From NCBI GenBank assembly GCA_902794095.1, contig CADBFZ010000001.1:1-64000 (forward strand): a stretch of 64,000 nt of DNA, written 5' to 3'. Source of the stretch: an uncultured Lachnospiraceae bacterium (lineage in GTDB: Bacteria; Bacillota; Clostridia; Lachnospirales; Lachnospiraceae). Positions within the stretch are counted from its first letter, which is position 1, and each line of letters opens with the position of its first letter. Shown piece by piece: positions 51,085-60,277 of this stretch. The position numbers and the translations under genes are program-made. Under the pieces are notes generated by a model that was given only the letters and a program-made list of their open reading frames with translations, was not told where the DNA came from and ran no database searches.

Positions 51085-52500
51085 ATGGCACAATTATGGG
51101 GCGGAAGATTTACCAAGCCTACCGATGAAAAAGTATACGCTTTTAATGCATCTGTTAATTTCGATAAGAGGATGCTTAAGCAGGATGTCTGCGGAAGTAT
51201 TGCACACTCTGCAATGCTTGCAAAGCAGGGAATTATATCCGAAGCTGATGGCAAAGCTATCGCCGAGGGACTTAAAGGCATTTATGCCGATGTAACCTCC
51301 GGAAAGCTTGAGATCACCGATCAGTATGAAGATATTCATTCTTTTTGCGAAGCAGTTCTGACAGAAAGAGTCGGAGACGCCGGTAAGAGACTTCACACCG
51401 GAAGAAGCCGTAACGACCAGGTTGCTCTTGATATGAGGATGTATGTAAGAGGTGAGGTTTGCATCGCAGATGCGCTTCTTGATAAGCTCCTTGTCACTAT
51501 CCTCGATATCATGAAGGCAAACACCAAGACCTTTATGCCCGGTTTCACACATCTCCAGAAGGCACAGCCCGTAACACTGGCTCACCACATGGGCGCATAC
51601 TTCGAGATGTTTAAGAGAGACAGAAAGAGACTTCATGACATCTATACCAGAATGAATGAATGTCCTCTGGGTTCCGGAGCACTTGCGGGAACCACTTATC
51701 CTCTCGACAGAGAATTTACAGCCGGGCAGCTCGGATTTGACAGAGCTACCGATAATTCCATGGATTCCGTATCCGACAGAGATTATCTTATTGAATTCCT
51801 GGATGCACTTTGCATCATCATGATGCATATGTCCAGATCCTGTGAAGAGATAATCACATGGAATACCAATGAATACAGATTCGTCGAGATAGATGATGCA
51901 TATTCAACCGGATCCAGCATCATGCCTCAGAAGAAGAATCCTGATATTGCGGAACTTATCAGAGGAAAGACCGGAAGAGTATACGGAAGCCTGATGGGAC
52001 TTCTCACCACCATGAAGGGTCTTCCCCTTGCATATAACAAGGATATGCAGGAAGACAAAGAAGGTGCTTTCGATGCAATGGATACCGCTTGTTCATGCCT
52101 TGATCTTTACGAAGGAATGCTTCGCAGCATGAAGTTCAACAACGAGATCATGGAAAAGAGCGCAGCCGGCGGATTCACTAACGCTACAGATGCCGCTGAT
52201 TATCTCGTAGGAAAGGGAATGCCTTTCAGAGATGCTCATTCCGTAGTCGGAAGAATGGTTCTTGAATGTATCGATAAGGGAATCACCATTGATGAGATGA
52301 GCCTTGACGATCTTAAGAAGCTTTCGGATATCATCGAAGAAGATTTCTATGAAGCCGTCAGCATTGAGACATGTGTTCTTAAGCGTTCCACAAAGGGAGC
52401 TCCCGGACCCGATGCCATGGCTGAAGAGATTAAGAGCTGTGAGAAATTCATATCGGATACCAAAGCTTTGGTCGATCCCCTTGATGATTTTTTGAAATGA
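51085..52500 (+). CDS. argH: Argininosuccinate lyase
   Basis: 471 residues from ATG 51085 (MAQLWGGRF, the standard N-terminus of ArgH); the frame runs back to 51019 but that part has no start with a good site. Cleaves argininosuccinate to arginine and fumarate, the last step in arginine synthesis. It has HTGRSRNDQVA, GFTHLQ and the flexible catalytic loop GSSIMPQKKNPD with the active serine. AGGTGG lies 4 nt upstream. argG is not adjacent; asd follows after 39 bp. Confidence 0.97.
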   Translation: MAQLWGGRFTKPTDEKVYAFNASVNFDKRMLKQDVCGSIAHSAMLAKQGIISEADGKAIAEGLKGIYADVTSGKLEITDQYEDIHSFCEAVLTERVGDAGKRLHTGRSRNDQVALDMRMYVRGEVCIADALLDKLLVTILDIMKANTKTFMPGFTHLQKAQPVTLAHHMGAYFEMFKRDRKRLHDIYTRMNECPLGSGALAGTTYPLDREFTAGQLGFDRATDNSMDSVSDRDYLIEFLDALCIIMMHMSRSCEEIITWNTNEYRFVEIDDAYSTGSSIMPQKKNPDIAELIRGKTGRVYGSLMGLLTTMKGLPLAYNKDMQEDKEGAFDAMDTACSCLDLYEGMLRSMKFNNEIMEKSAAGGFTNATDAADYLVGKGMPFRDAHSVVGRMVLECIDKGITIDEMSLDDLKKLSDIIEEDFYEAVSIETCVLKRSTKGAPGPDAMAEEIKSCEKFISDTKALVDPLDDFLK

Positions 52501-52539
52501 TATTTTCCGGTTAATAAAGCCGGTGTAGGAGGAGATATT

Positions 52540-53625
52540 ATGAGTGATAAGTTAAAAGTAGGTATTCTGGGCGGAACCGGAATGGTTGGACAGAGATTCA
52601 TCTCTCTTCTTGAGAACCATCCTTGGTTTGAGGTTGTTACCATCGCTGCATCACCCCGCAGTGCAGGTAAGACTTATGAAGAAGCAATCGGTGACAGATG
52701 GAAGATGACCACTCCCATGCCCGAAGCCGTTAAGAAGATAGTCGTAAAGGATGTATCAAATGTTGAAGACGTAATCGCTGATGTTGATTTCGTATTCAGC
52801 GCAGTTGATATGACCAAGGACGAGATCAAAGCTATCGAGGAGAAGTATGCTAAGGCAGAAATCCCCGTTGTTTCCAATAACAGCGCACATCGTTGGACTC
52901 CCGACGTTCCCATGATTGTTCCCGAGATCAACGCAGCACACGCTGATGTGATCGAGTTCCAGAAGAAGAGACTCGGAACCAAGAGAGGATTTATCGCAGT
53001 TAAGCCTAACTGCTCAATCCAGTCCTATGCTCCTGTTCTTACCGCATGGAAAGAGTTCGAGCCTACCCAGGTTGTAGTATCCACCTATCAGGCAATCTCC
53101 GGTGCAGGAAAGACCTTCAAGGATTGGCCCGAGATGGTTGAGAACGTAATTCCTTACATCGGTGGTGAGGAAGAGAAGAGTGAGAAGGAGCCCCTCAGAC
53201 TTTGGGGTAAGATTGAGAACGGCGTTATCGTTCCCGAGACCGCTCCTCTTATCACTTCACAGTGCATCAGAGTTCCCGTTCTTAACGGACATACCGCTTC
53301 CGTATTTGTAAACCTTGGCAAGAAAGCTACCAAGGAACAGCTCATCGAGAAGATGGTTACTTTCTCAGGCGAGCCTCAGAAGCTTGGTCTTCCCAGCGCT
53401 CCCAAGCAGTTCATCCAGTACCTTGAGGATGACAACAGACCTCAGGTTAAGCTTGATGTAGATTTCGAAAACGGAATGGGCATCAGCATCGGAAGACTTC
53501 GTGAGGATACCCTTTTCGATTGGAAGTTCGTAGGACTTTCACATAATACCGTAAGAGGTGCCGCAGGAGGTGCTGTTCTTTGTGCAGAGCTCCTCAAGGC
53601 TAAGGGATATATCGATAAGAAATAA
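52540..53625 (+). CDS. asd: Aspartate-semialdehyde dehydrogenase, archaeal/fungal type
   Basis: 361 residues. Reduces aspartyl phosphate to aspartate semialdehyde for lysine, threonine, methionine and diaminopimelate synthesis. NADP site GILGGTGMVGQRF at the N-terminus, active cysteine in VKPNCSIQS, and STYQAISGAGK and GHTASVFV as expected. Length and motifs fit the branch of the family named for archaea and fungi, which is also common in clostridia, rather than the E. coli type. TAGGAGGAG precedes the ATG. It is probably co-transcribed with argH. Confidence 0.95.
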   Translation: MSDKLKVGILGGTGMVGQRFISLLENHPWFEVVTIAASPRSAGKTYEEAIGDRWKMTTPMPEAVKKIVVKDVSNVEDVIADVDFVFSAVDMTKDEIKAIEEKYAKAEIPVVSNNSAHRWTPDVPMIVPEINAAHADVIEFQKKRLGTKRGFIAVKPNCSIQSYAPVLTAWKEFEPTQVVVSTYQAISGAGKTFKDWPEMVENVIPYIGGEEEKSEKEPLRLWGKIENGVIVPETAPLITSQCIRVPVLNGHTASVFVNLGKKATKEQLIEKMVTFSGEPQKLGLPSAPKQFIQYLEDDNRPQVKLDVDFENGMGISIGRLREDTLFDWKFVGLSHNTVRGAAGGAVLCAELLKAKGYIDKK

Positions 53626-53661
53626 TCAATAGTTTTGCTTTTGAAGCCTGTCGAGGACGTA

Positions 53662-55389
53662 ATGGAAGAAAAAAGTTACCGTATTGATCTGCTTGAAGCA
53701 CAAAACGCAAAATTAACCAAGAGTGAACGCATCTACAGAATGATCTGTGAGTCGTCGGATTTTGGATATATCTATCAGAATCTGACATGTGATGAGATTC
53801 AGACATTCGGTGCATTTGAAAACCTTTTCGGTATTAAGATGCAGCGCACCAGGGATTTCGATCTTCTTTATGACAAGATCTTTGAAGAAGACAGACATAT
53901 CGTTGCCGATACGTTCTTTCCCGAAAAAGAAAACAATAATTTTGCGACATGTGAATGCAGGTCGATCAACGACCACGTCTGGTACAGGATCATAACCCGT
54001 ATTGCAACTGAAGAAGATACGGGAGCCGTCGATAAGATCATTACCATCATGAATATAACCAAAGAGAAGGCCCAACATTCGGACCTTCTCTATATGGCTT
54101 ATTATGACATCACTACGGGAATCTATAACCGTAATTATTTCGTCTCACTTCTGACCGAATTCCTGGCAAGAGCCGATCGTGAAAAGTGCAGAGTTTCACT
54201 TATGATGATAGACATCGATGATTTTAAGAAAATCAACGATGTCCAGGGTATTATTGTGGGCGATGAACTCTTGCAGCAGGTAGGTTCTTATCTCAAGACC
54301 CACATGGTCAAGGATAAGGTCATTTGCTCGCATGTAAACAACGACATTTTCTGTGTTGCGATTTACGATCCTGTCGGCAAATATTCGGTAGAGAATTTCT
54401 ATCAGACTATTAAGAAAAGATTTGCCGATTCTTTCTTAATGAGTACCGGCCAGGAGATCAGCATTACTGCATCAGTAGGTGTTGCTGAGTTCCCCGATGC
54501 AGGCGGTTCGGCACTTGATCTTATTAACTGTGCCGACATTGTTGTATATAACTGTAAGAAGATGGGCAAGAACATACTTCAGTATTTCGAAGCGCCCATT
54601 CTTGATGACTTCCTTAAGAATGTCGACATCGAAAACAAACTCAAGGAAGCTGCATTTAACAATAACTTTGTAATGTATTACCAGCCTCAGTATTATGCAT
54701 CCGACAGAAAGCTCAGAGGCGTGGAAGCTCTCATCCGCTGGAGAGACGGTAAGGGAATGCTTATTCCTCCCTCAATATTTATCCCCATTGCGGAGAAGAA
54801 CGGACTTATCGATTCAATCGGTCAGTTCGTTGTAGAAGAGTCTATTAAACAGTATAAAAAATGGTGCGATTTTTACGGAGTACAATTCAAAATCTCCATA
54901 AACATCTCATCACTTCAATATAAAAAAGATGATTTCGTCGACAGTATCATGTCCATAATAGACAAGTACTGTGTCGACCCTTCTGAGGTTGAACTCGAGA
55001 TAACCGAGAGCATCCTGATAGATGACTTTGAAGCGGTTACCGCTAAACTTACCAGGATTAGAAATTTCGGAGTCAGCATTTCACTTGATGATTTCGGAAC
55101 CGGTTACTCGTCCCTTTCATACCTTAAGAAGTTCCCCATCGATACTCTTAAAGTAGATAAGAGTTTTATCGATACCGTACTCGATGATGCATCCACCAGG
55201 ATCATTACCGAATCAATTCTCAATATGTCTCATGCAATGGGATTTGAAACCATAGCCGAGGGTGTTGAGAACGAGAAGCAGTATAATTATCTATGCGAGG
55301 CGGGCTGCGATGTGATTCAGGGATTCTATCTCGGAAAACCCATCCCCGCCGAGAAGATAGATGAGCTTCTTTCATTCATGAAAAGATAA
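53662..55389 (+). CDS. GGDEF-EAL protein, degenerate cyclase with intact phosphodiesterase motifs
   Basis: 575 residues from ATG 53662 with GAGG upstream; the frame starts at a TTG 27 bp earlier. A PAS-like domain (about 15-140) is followed by a GGDEF domain (about 150-310) and an EAL domain (about 320-575). The GGDEF signature reads VNNDIF, so cyclase activity is probably lost and the domain may sense GTP. The EAL part has VEALIRW, the loop DDFGTGYSSL, KVDKSFI and EGVE intact, so it should degrade c-di-GMP. No membrane helix is seen. It is a soluble phosphodiesterase controlled by its PAS and GGDEF parts. Confidence 0.92.
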   Translation: MEEKSYRIDLLEAQNAKLTKSERIYRMICESSDFGYIYQNLTCDEIQTFGAFENLFGIKMQRTRDFDLLYDKIFEEDRHIVADTFFPEKENNNFATCECRSINDHVWYRIITRIATEEDTGAVDKIITIMNITKEKAQHSDLLYMAYYDITTGIYNRNYFVSLLTEFLARADREKCRVSLMMIDIDDFKKINDVQGIIVGDELLQQVGSYLKTHMVKDKVICSHVNNDIFCVAIYDPVGKYSVENFYQTIKKRFADSFLMSTGQEISITASVGVAEFPDAGGSALDLINCADIVVYNCKKMGKNILQYFEAPILDDFLKNVDIENKLKEAAFNNNFVMYYQPQYYASDRKLRGVEALIRWRDGKGMLIPPSIFIPIAEKNGLIDSIGQFVVEESIKQYKKWCDFYGVQFKISINISSLQYKKDDFVDSIMSIIDKYCVDPSEVELEITESILIDDFEAVTAKLTRIRNFGVSISLDDFGTGYSSLSYLKKFPIDTLKVDKSFIDTVLDDASTRIITESILNMSHAMGFETIAEGVENEKQYNYLCEAGCDVIQGFYLGKPIPAEKIDELLSFMKR

Positions 55390-55400
55390 AGGACTTTATA

Positions 55401-57461
55401 TTGTCTAAAAATCTATACATAACCGAAAAACCATCTGTGGCTGCTCAGTTCTCCCAGGCTCTTCATGAGAACATGAAAAGAGGGGACGGATTCTTCGAAG
55501 GTGATAACAGTGTGATCACATGGTGCGTAGGTCATCTTGTTTCAATGAGTTATCCCGAAGAGTACGATCCGGCTCTTAAAATGTGGAGATATGACACAAT
55601 CCCTTTTATTCCCGATACTTACAAATATCAGGTTATTGCTGATGTAAAAAAACAGTTCGAGATAGTTAAGAGACTGTTATCAAGGGAAGACATATCCTGT
55701 ATCTATATATGCACCGACTCGGGACGAGAAGGAGAATATATATACAGGCTTGTTGATATGCAAGCTCAGGTTCCCGAAGACAGACAGCGTAAAAGAGTCT
55801 GGATCGATTCCCAGACCGAGGAAGAGATTGCAAGAGGAATAAGGGAAGCCAAGGACTGGTCAGCTTATGATAATCTTTCCAGCGCAGCATACTTAAGAGC
55901 GCAGGAAGATTATCTGATGGGTATCAATTTCACCCGTGCACTTACCCTTAAGTATTCCAAGAAATGCGCGGAGCTTCTCGGAATGGATCGCCTTACCGTA
56001 ACCGTCGGACGTGTTATGACCTGCGTTCTCGGAATTGTTGTAAGACGTGAACAGGAGATAAGAAACTTCGTCAAAACTCCTTTCTATAAAGTTTTGATGA
56101 ATACCAATATCGGAGATGCATCGGCTCAACTTCTTTGGAAAGTATGTGATACATCAGCCTATGCCGGATCTCCCAAGCTTTATAAGGACAATGGCTTTAA
56201 GGAAAAAGAAATCGCAGAAAAGCTGATTTCAGATCTTGAAAGTACCGGCGATAAGAAAGCTGAGATTATTGAGATCTCACGTAAAACTGAGAAGAAAAAT
56301 CCTCCGCTTTTATTCAACCTTGCAGAGCTCCAGAATGTCTGCTCTAAGCTGTTTAAGATAAGCCCTGCGGAGACTTTAAACATTGCTCAGGAACTGTATG
56401 AGAAAAAACTCACCACCTATCCCAGAACGGATGCGAGAGTTTTATCAACAGCAGTTTGTAAAGAAATCAATAAGAACATAAACGGTCTTAAGGGATATAA
56501 TGTCGTATCTGCCGAGGCTGCTCAGGTTCTTGCGGGAGATTCCTGGAAGACAATAGCCAAGACAAAATATTGCAATGATAAAGCAATCACAGATCACTAT
56601 GCGATTATTCCTACCGGACAGGGGTTGGGAAATCTCTCTTCACTTAATAAGCTCTCGGTTGATGTGTATGAGCTTATCTGCAGACGATTTCTATCCATCT
56701 TTTATCCTGCAGCCGTATATAAGAAAACTCTTATTTCGGCAATGGAAGGAAAGGAGCTTTTTACCGCATCCTATAAGGTTCTTCAGGATGAAGGTTATAT
56801 GAAAGTCTTTAACTGCTCGTTCCAGAATAAGAAGGATGAACAGGAGACTCAGGAAGGCCAGGAGGGTAAATCCGAAGGTGAAGCTGAAGGCGATGAAGAT
56901 CAGGCAGCTGATGACTCCTTGGGCCAAGCGCTTGAAACCCTTAAAAAGGGAGATATCATAGAAGTAGCATCTCACGAGATAAAGGAAGGAGAAACCGCTC
57001 CACCCAAGAGATATACTTCAGGTAGCATTATCCTTACAATGGAAAATGCGGGACAGTTTATTGAAGATGAGGAATTAAGGGCTCAGATAAAAGGAAGCGG
57101 TATCGGAACCAGTGCTACCAGAGCTGAGATACTTACCAAACTTCAGAATATCAATTATCTGAATCTCAATAAGAAAACACAGATCATAACGCCCACGATC
57201 CTCGGAGAAATGATCTACTATATTGTCAACGGTTCGATTCCCGCACTTCTTGATGCAAAGCTTACCGCAAGCTGGGAGAAGGGATTATCCGGAGTTGCTG
57301 ACGGTTCTATTACAAGCGATGATTATAAGCAGAAGCTTAATAATTTCGTTACCGTTAAAACCAATGAAGTAAAGAGTAAGTTTAATGTCTCGGGACTTGA
57401 TGCGGTATATGCCGCAGTCAGCCCGTATTATAAGAAAGAGACAGCGAAAGGGAAGAAATGA
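55401..57461 (+). CDS. topB: DNA topoisomerase III
   Basis: 686 residues. Type IA topoisomerase: Toprim domain with LYITEKPSVA and CTDSGREGEYIYR, MGINFTRALT, and the active tyrosine in TTYPRTDARVLS. It decatenates DNA during replication and recombination. The start is TTG at 55401 with AAAGGA upstream; no ATG fits. Odd feature: an acidic Gln/Glu/Gly insertion (about residues 483-510) within the C-terminal half. No C-terminal zinc ribbons are seen. It overlaps the next gene by 4 bp. Plasmid- or ICE-borne TopB-like forms exist, but nothing else here suggests a mobile element. Confidence 0.93.
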   Translation: MSKNLYITEKPSVAAQFSQALHENMKRGDGFFEGDNSVITWCVGHLVSMSYPEEYDPALKMWRYDTIPFIPDTYKYQVIADVKKQFEIVKRLLSREDISCIYICTDSGREGEYIYRLVDMQAQVPEDRQRKRVWIDSQTEEEIARGIREAKDWSAYDNLSSAAYLRAQEDYLMGINFTRALTLKYSKKCAELLGMDRLTVTVGRVMTCVLGIVVRREQEIRNFVKTPFYKVLMNTNIGDASAQLLWKVCDTSAYAGSPKLYKDNGFKEKEIAEKLISDLESTGDKKAEIIEISRKTEKKNPPLLFNLAELQNVCSKLFKISPAETLNIAQELYEKKLTTYPRTDARVLSTAVCKEINKNINGLKGYNVVSAEAAQVLAGDSWKTIAKTKYCNDKAITDHYAIIPTGQGLGNLSSLNKLSVDVYELICRRFLSIFYPAAVYKKTLISAMEGKELFTASYKVLQDEGYMKVFNCSFQNKKDEQETQEGQEGKSEGEAEGDEDQAADDSLGQALETLKKGDIIEVASHEIKEGETAPPKRYTSGSIILTMENAGQFIEDEELRAQIKGSGIGTSATRAEILTKLQNINYLNLNKKTQIITPTILGEMIYYIVNGSIPALLDAKLTASWEKGLSGVADGSITSDDYKQKLNNFVTVKTNEVKSKFNVSGLDAVYAAVSPYYKKETAKGKK

Positions 57462-58126
57462 GCGATAAGATAAAGATTACAGATCTCTACGATCTTAATG
57501 AAACAATAGCTGCTGATTACCTTAAAGGATTTGAATATCCCTGGGAAGCACTTGCAGGTATCAAGGAATTTATTCTTAAACTGGGTGCGACTCTTTCCGA
57601 AGAGAAGTTTGAGAAAAAGGGAGAGGATATCTGGATTGCAAAGTCTGCAAAGGTTGCTCCCACAGCTTGCCTTAACGGACCTCTTATAGTTGATGAGGAT
57701 GCTGAAATTCGTCATTGCGCATTTGTAAGAGGATCTGCGATTGTCGGCAAGAACAGCGTTGTCGGTAACTCAACCGAGCTTAAGAATGTAATCCTGTTTA
57801 ATAACGTACAGGTTCCTCATTACAATTATGTGGGTGATTCAATCCTCGGATTTAAATCCCATATGGGAGCGGGTTCCATTACATCCAATGTTAAGTCTGA
57901 TAAAAAGCTCGTTGTTGTAAAGGGTGAAGAGAATTACGAGACCGGACTTAAGAAGTTCGGAGCAATGCTGGGCGACAGAGTAGAAGTCGGATGCAACAGC
58001 GTTCTTAATCCCGGAAGTGTTCTCGGAAGAGATTGCATAGTATATCCCACCAGTTGTTTCAGAGGAGTTCTTCCCGAGAATCATATCTTTAAGAAATCCG
58101 GTGAGATGGTTCCAAGAATAGACTAA
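57458..58126 (+). CDS. Left-handed beta-helix (hexapeptide repeat) protein
   Basis: 222 residues. Residues 1-60 are helical; from about 62 on, hexapeptide repeats (VAPTACLNGPLIVDEDAEI, VVGNSTELKN, VGCNSVLNPGSVLGRDC) form a left-handed beta helix as in GlmU and other acyl- or nucleotidyltransferases. The repeat order resembles the C-terminal half of GlmU, but no nucleotidyltransferase domain is attached. It may be an acetyltransferase or a scaffold. Its ATG overlaps the topB stop by 4 bp, so the two are translationally coupled, an association with no obvious reason. Confidence 0.85.
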   Translation: MSDKIKITDLYDLNETIAADYLKGFEYPWEALAGIKEFILKLGATLSEEKFEKKGEDIWIAKSAKVAPTACLNGPLIVDEDAEIRHCAFVRGSAIVGKNSVVGNSTELKNVILFNNVQVPHYNYVGDSILGFKSHMGAGSITSNVKSDKKLVVVKGEENYETGLKKFGAMLGDRVEVGCNSVLNPGSVLGRDCIVYPTSCFRGVLPENHIFKKSGEMVPRID

Positions 58127-58150
58127 AAAAATTTAATATGCACAGTGAAT

Positions 58151-58192
58151 ATAGGGCAAGTTTTCCGTTGACAGGAGACTTGCCCTATTGTA
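58151..58192 (+). terminator. Probable terminator after topB operon
   Basis: 11-bp perfect stem ATAGGGCAAGT / ACTTGCCCTAT (58151-58161, 58178-58188) with an internal CC/GG extension; the following tract is only moderately T-rich. Confidence 0.7.
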
Positions 58193-58211
58193 TTATTGTA
58201 TACAGTTTAAT

Positions 58212-58229
58212 ACTTTAACCGTTTAAAGT
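58212..58229. promoter_or_regulatory. 18-bp palindrome upstream of ABC operon
   Basis: ACTTTAA-ccgt-TTAAAGT is a perfect inverted repeat 34 bp before the binding-protein ATG, well placed for an operator. A further TTAAA follows. Confidence 0.5.
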
Positions 58230-58262
58230 GTTAAACCAAATGTTTTATTTTGGAGGAAAATT

Positions 58263-59231
58263 ATGAAAAAGAAGATCGTAAGCCTAATGCTGACCGCAGT
58301 TCTTGCAATGAGCCTTGCAGGATGCGGAGAGGCAGCATCCGACGGAACCTACAAAGTCGGTGTATGCCAGATTGTAGAGCATCCCGCACTTGATGCAGCA
58401 ACTCAGGGATTTGAAGATGCTCTCAAAGAGAAGCTCGGAGAAGACAAAGTTACTTTTGATGTTCAGAACGCTCAGGGTGAGCAGCCTGCAGCAGCAACCA
58501 TCTGCAACGGATTCGTATCTGCAAACGTTGATCTTATCCTTGCAAATGCAACCACACCTCTTCAGTGTGCAGCAGCAGCTACCAGTACCATTCCCGTTCT
58601 CGGAACTTCAATCACCGATTACGCAACCGCTCTTGAGGTTCCCGTAGAAGAGTGGACCGGAACTACCGGAAGAAACATTTCAGGAACCAGCGACCTTGCT
58701 CCCATTGATGAGCAGGAGAACATGATCCTTGAGCTCTTCCCCAATGTTCAGACTGTAGGTCTTATGTACTGCAGCGCAGAAGCTAACTCCAAGTATCAGA
58801 TCCAGCTTATCGAGGCTGAGCTTGATGCTGACGGAATTGCTTACAAAGAGTACTCAGTTGCAGACTCTAACGATATCGTTTCTGTATTCTCAACTGCAGT
58901 AACCGAGTGTGATGTTCTTTACATCCCCACCGACAACACTCTTGCTAACTCAACCGAGACCATCAGAAACATCGTTGTTCCTGCAGGTATCCCTGTTGTT
59001 GCGGGTGAAGAAGGAATTTGCGCTGTTTGCGGTGTAGCAACTCTTTCCATCAGCTACTATGATCTCGGATATGCTACCGGACTTATGGCAGCAGAGATTC
59101 TTCTTGAGGGCAAGGACATCTCCACCATGGAGATCCAGTATGCTCCTTCTGTTACCAAGGAATACAATGCAGAGCTCTGTGAGCAGCTCGGTGTCGGCGT
59201 TCCTTCCGATTATGTTGCCATCGGCGAATAA
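58263..59231 (+). CDS. TrpX-like ABC transporter substrate-binding lipoprotein
   Basis: 322 residues. Lipobox SLAGC (C21). The mature part has two Rossmann-like lobes starting KVGVCQIVEHPALDAATQGF, the signature of the ABC_sub_bind family (COG2984) whose members include the tryptophan-binding protein TrpX. Later motifs are ATTPLQCAAAATSTIP and PTDNTLANS. GGAGG precedes the ATG. Permease and ATPase genes follow, making a complete importer. The substrate may be tryptophan or another aromatic compound; the sequence does not settle it. Very biased codon use suggests high expression. Confidence 0.9.
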   Translation: MKKKIVSLMLTAVLAMSLAGCGEAASDGTYKVGVCQIVEHPALDAATQGFEDALKEKLGEDKVTFDVQNAQGEQPAAATICNGFVSANVDLILANATTPLQCAAAATSTIPVLGTSITDYATALEVPVEEWTGTTGRNISGTSDLAPIDEQENMILELFPNVQTVGLMYCSAEANSKYQIQLIEAELDADGIAYKEYSVADSNDIVSVFSTAVTECDVLYIPTDNTLANSTETIRNIVVPAGIPVVAGEEGICAVCGVATLSISYYDLGYATGLMAAEILLEGKDISTMEIQYAPSVTKEYNAELCEQLGVGVPSDYVAIGE

Positions 59232-59266
59232 TTTGTAGACCGATTCGGCAAAAATGTGTTAGTATG

Positions 59267-59293
59267 TAGGCTGTGTTTTTTAAGCACAGCCTA
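59267..59293 (+). other. Hairpin between binding-protein and permease genes
   Basis: 9-bp perfect stem TAGGCTGTG / CACAGCCTA with a 9-nt loop, followed by an AT-rich but not T-only tract. It may shield the upstream mRNA or end part of the transcripts, favouring the binding protein over the membrane parts. Confidence 0.65.
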
Positions 59294-59323
59294 TTATTAA
59301 ATTAGGTTACGGAGTAAATATTT

Positions 59324-60277
59324 ATGGTTCAGTATTTTTCATCTCTAGATCCTATAACACTATTAAAGTCATTTCCCGGATCCATAGCCCAGGGGATGGT
59401 ATGGTGCGTTCTGGCTCTCGGTGTATATATCACATTCAGGATCCTTGATTTTGCGGATCTTACCGTTGACGGTTCCATTGCATTCGGCGGAGCTGTTTGC
59501 GTTATGCTTATCAGAGCCGGCATTTCCCCCATTGTAGCGACAATCGTTTCGTTTTTTGCCGGAATGGTTGCAGGTATTATAACAGGACTTCTTACGACAC
59601 TTCTCGGAATACCGGGAATATTGGCTTCGATTCTTACGCAGATTTCACTTTATTCGATCAACCTGCATATTATGGGACAGTCCAATATGCCCGTATCCGT
59701 TGATAAGTATCCCTTACTTGTATCTCTCAGATATGTTACGGACTCCACTCAGTCGGCTGTTCTCTTTTTCGTAGGAATGATCATATTCATATTCCTTCTT
59801 ATAGGAGTACTTTATAACTTCTTCGGAACAGAAGTCGGTGCATCCATCAGAGCTACAGGATGCAATCCCAATATGGCAAGAGCTCAGGGAATAAATACCA
59901 ATTACATTAAGGTACTTACTCTCGGAATTGCCAACGGACTTGTAGGTCTTTCGGGGGCACTTTGCGGACAGTTTTCCGGAGCTGCCGATGTTAATATGGG
60001 ACGTGGTGCCATTGTTATCGGTCTTGCGGCGGTTATTATCGGAGAAGTTATCTTCGGTAAGTTTGCATCCAAGAGAAAAGCTGCTTTTGCATGGACCATG
60101 GGCGCTGTTGTATGTGGCTCCATTATCTATTACATGGTTTATCAGTTTGTACTTTGGCTCAAGTTCCCTTCAGACGATATGAAGATACTTACCGCAGCGG
60201 TTGTTGCTGCGTTCCTTGCAATTCCTTATCTTAAGGAGAAGAGTTCCGTTAAGAAAGGAGCAGCTAAACATGAATAA
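59324..60277 (+). CDS. ABC transporter permease (COG4120, TrpY-like)
   Basis: 317 residues with about nine transmembrane helices. It shows GVYITFRILDFADLTVDGS and GLLTTLLGIPGILASILT, characteristic of the permease that works with COG2984 binding proteins, and a cytoplasmic coupling stretch (SIRATGCNPNMARAQGIN). It forms the membrane channel of the importer, probably as a homodimer. ACGGAG lies before the ATG. Its end overlaps the ATPase start by 8 bp. Confidence 0.92.
   Translation: MVQYFSSLDPITLLKSFPGSIAQGMVWCVLALGVYITFRILDFADLTVDGSIAFGGAVCVMLIRAGISPIVATIVSFFAGMVAGIITGLLTTLLGIPGILASILTQISLYSINLHIMGQSNMPVSVDKYPLLVSLRYVTDSTQSAVLFFVGMIIFIFLLIGVLYNFFGTEVGASIRATGCNPNMARAQGINTNYIKVLTLGIANGLVGLSGALCGQFSGAADVNMGRGAIVIGLAAVIIGEVIFGKFASKRKAAFAWTMGAVVCGSIIYYMVYQFVLWLKFPSDDMKILTAAVVAAFLAIPYLKEKSSVKKGAAKHE

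Noticed and set aside
51094-51828. 244-codon minus-strand ORF inside argH
   Set aside because: Shadow frame caused by codon bias of argH; no independent support.
58127-58262. T-box or TRAP-type leader for the ABC operon
   Set aside because: The gap is too short and contains no T-box core or run of GAG/UAG triplets; only the palindrome is visible.
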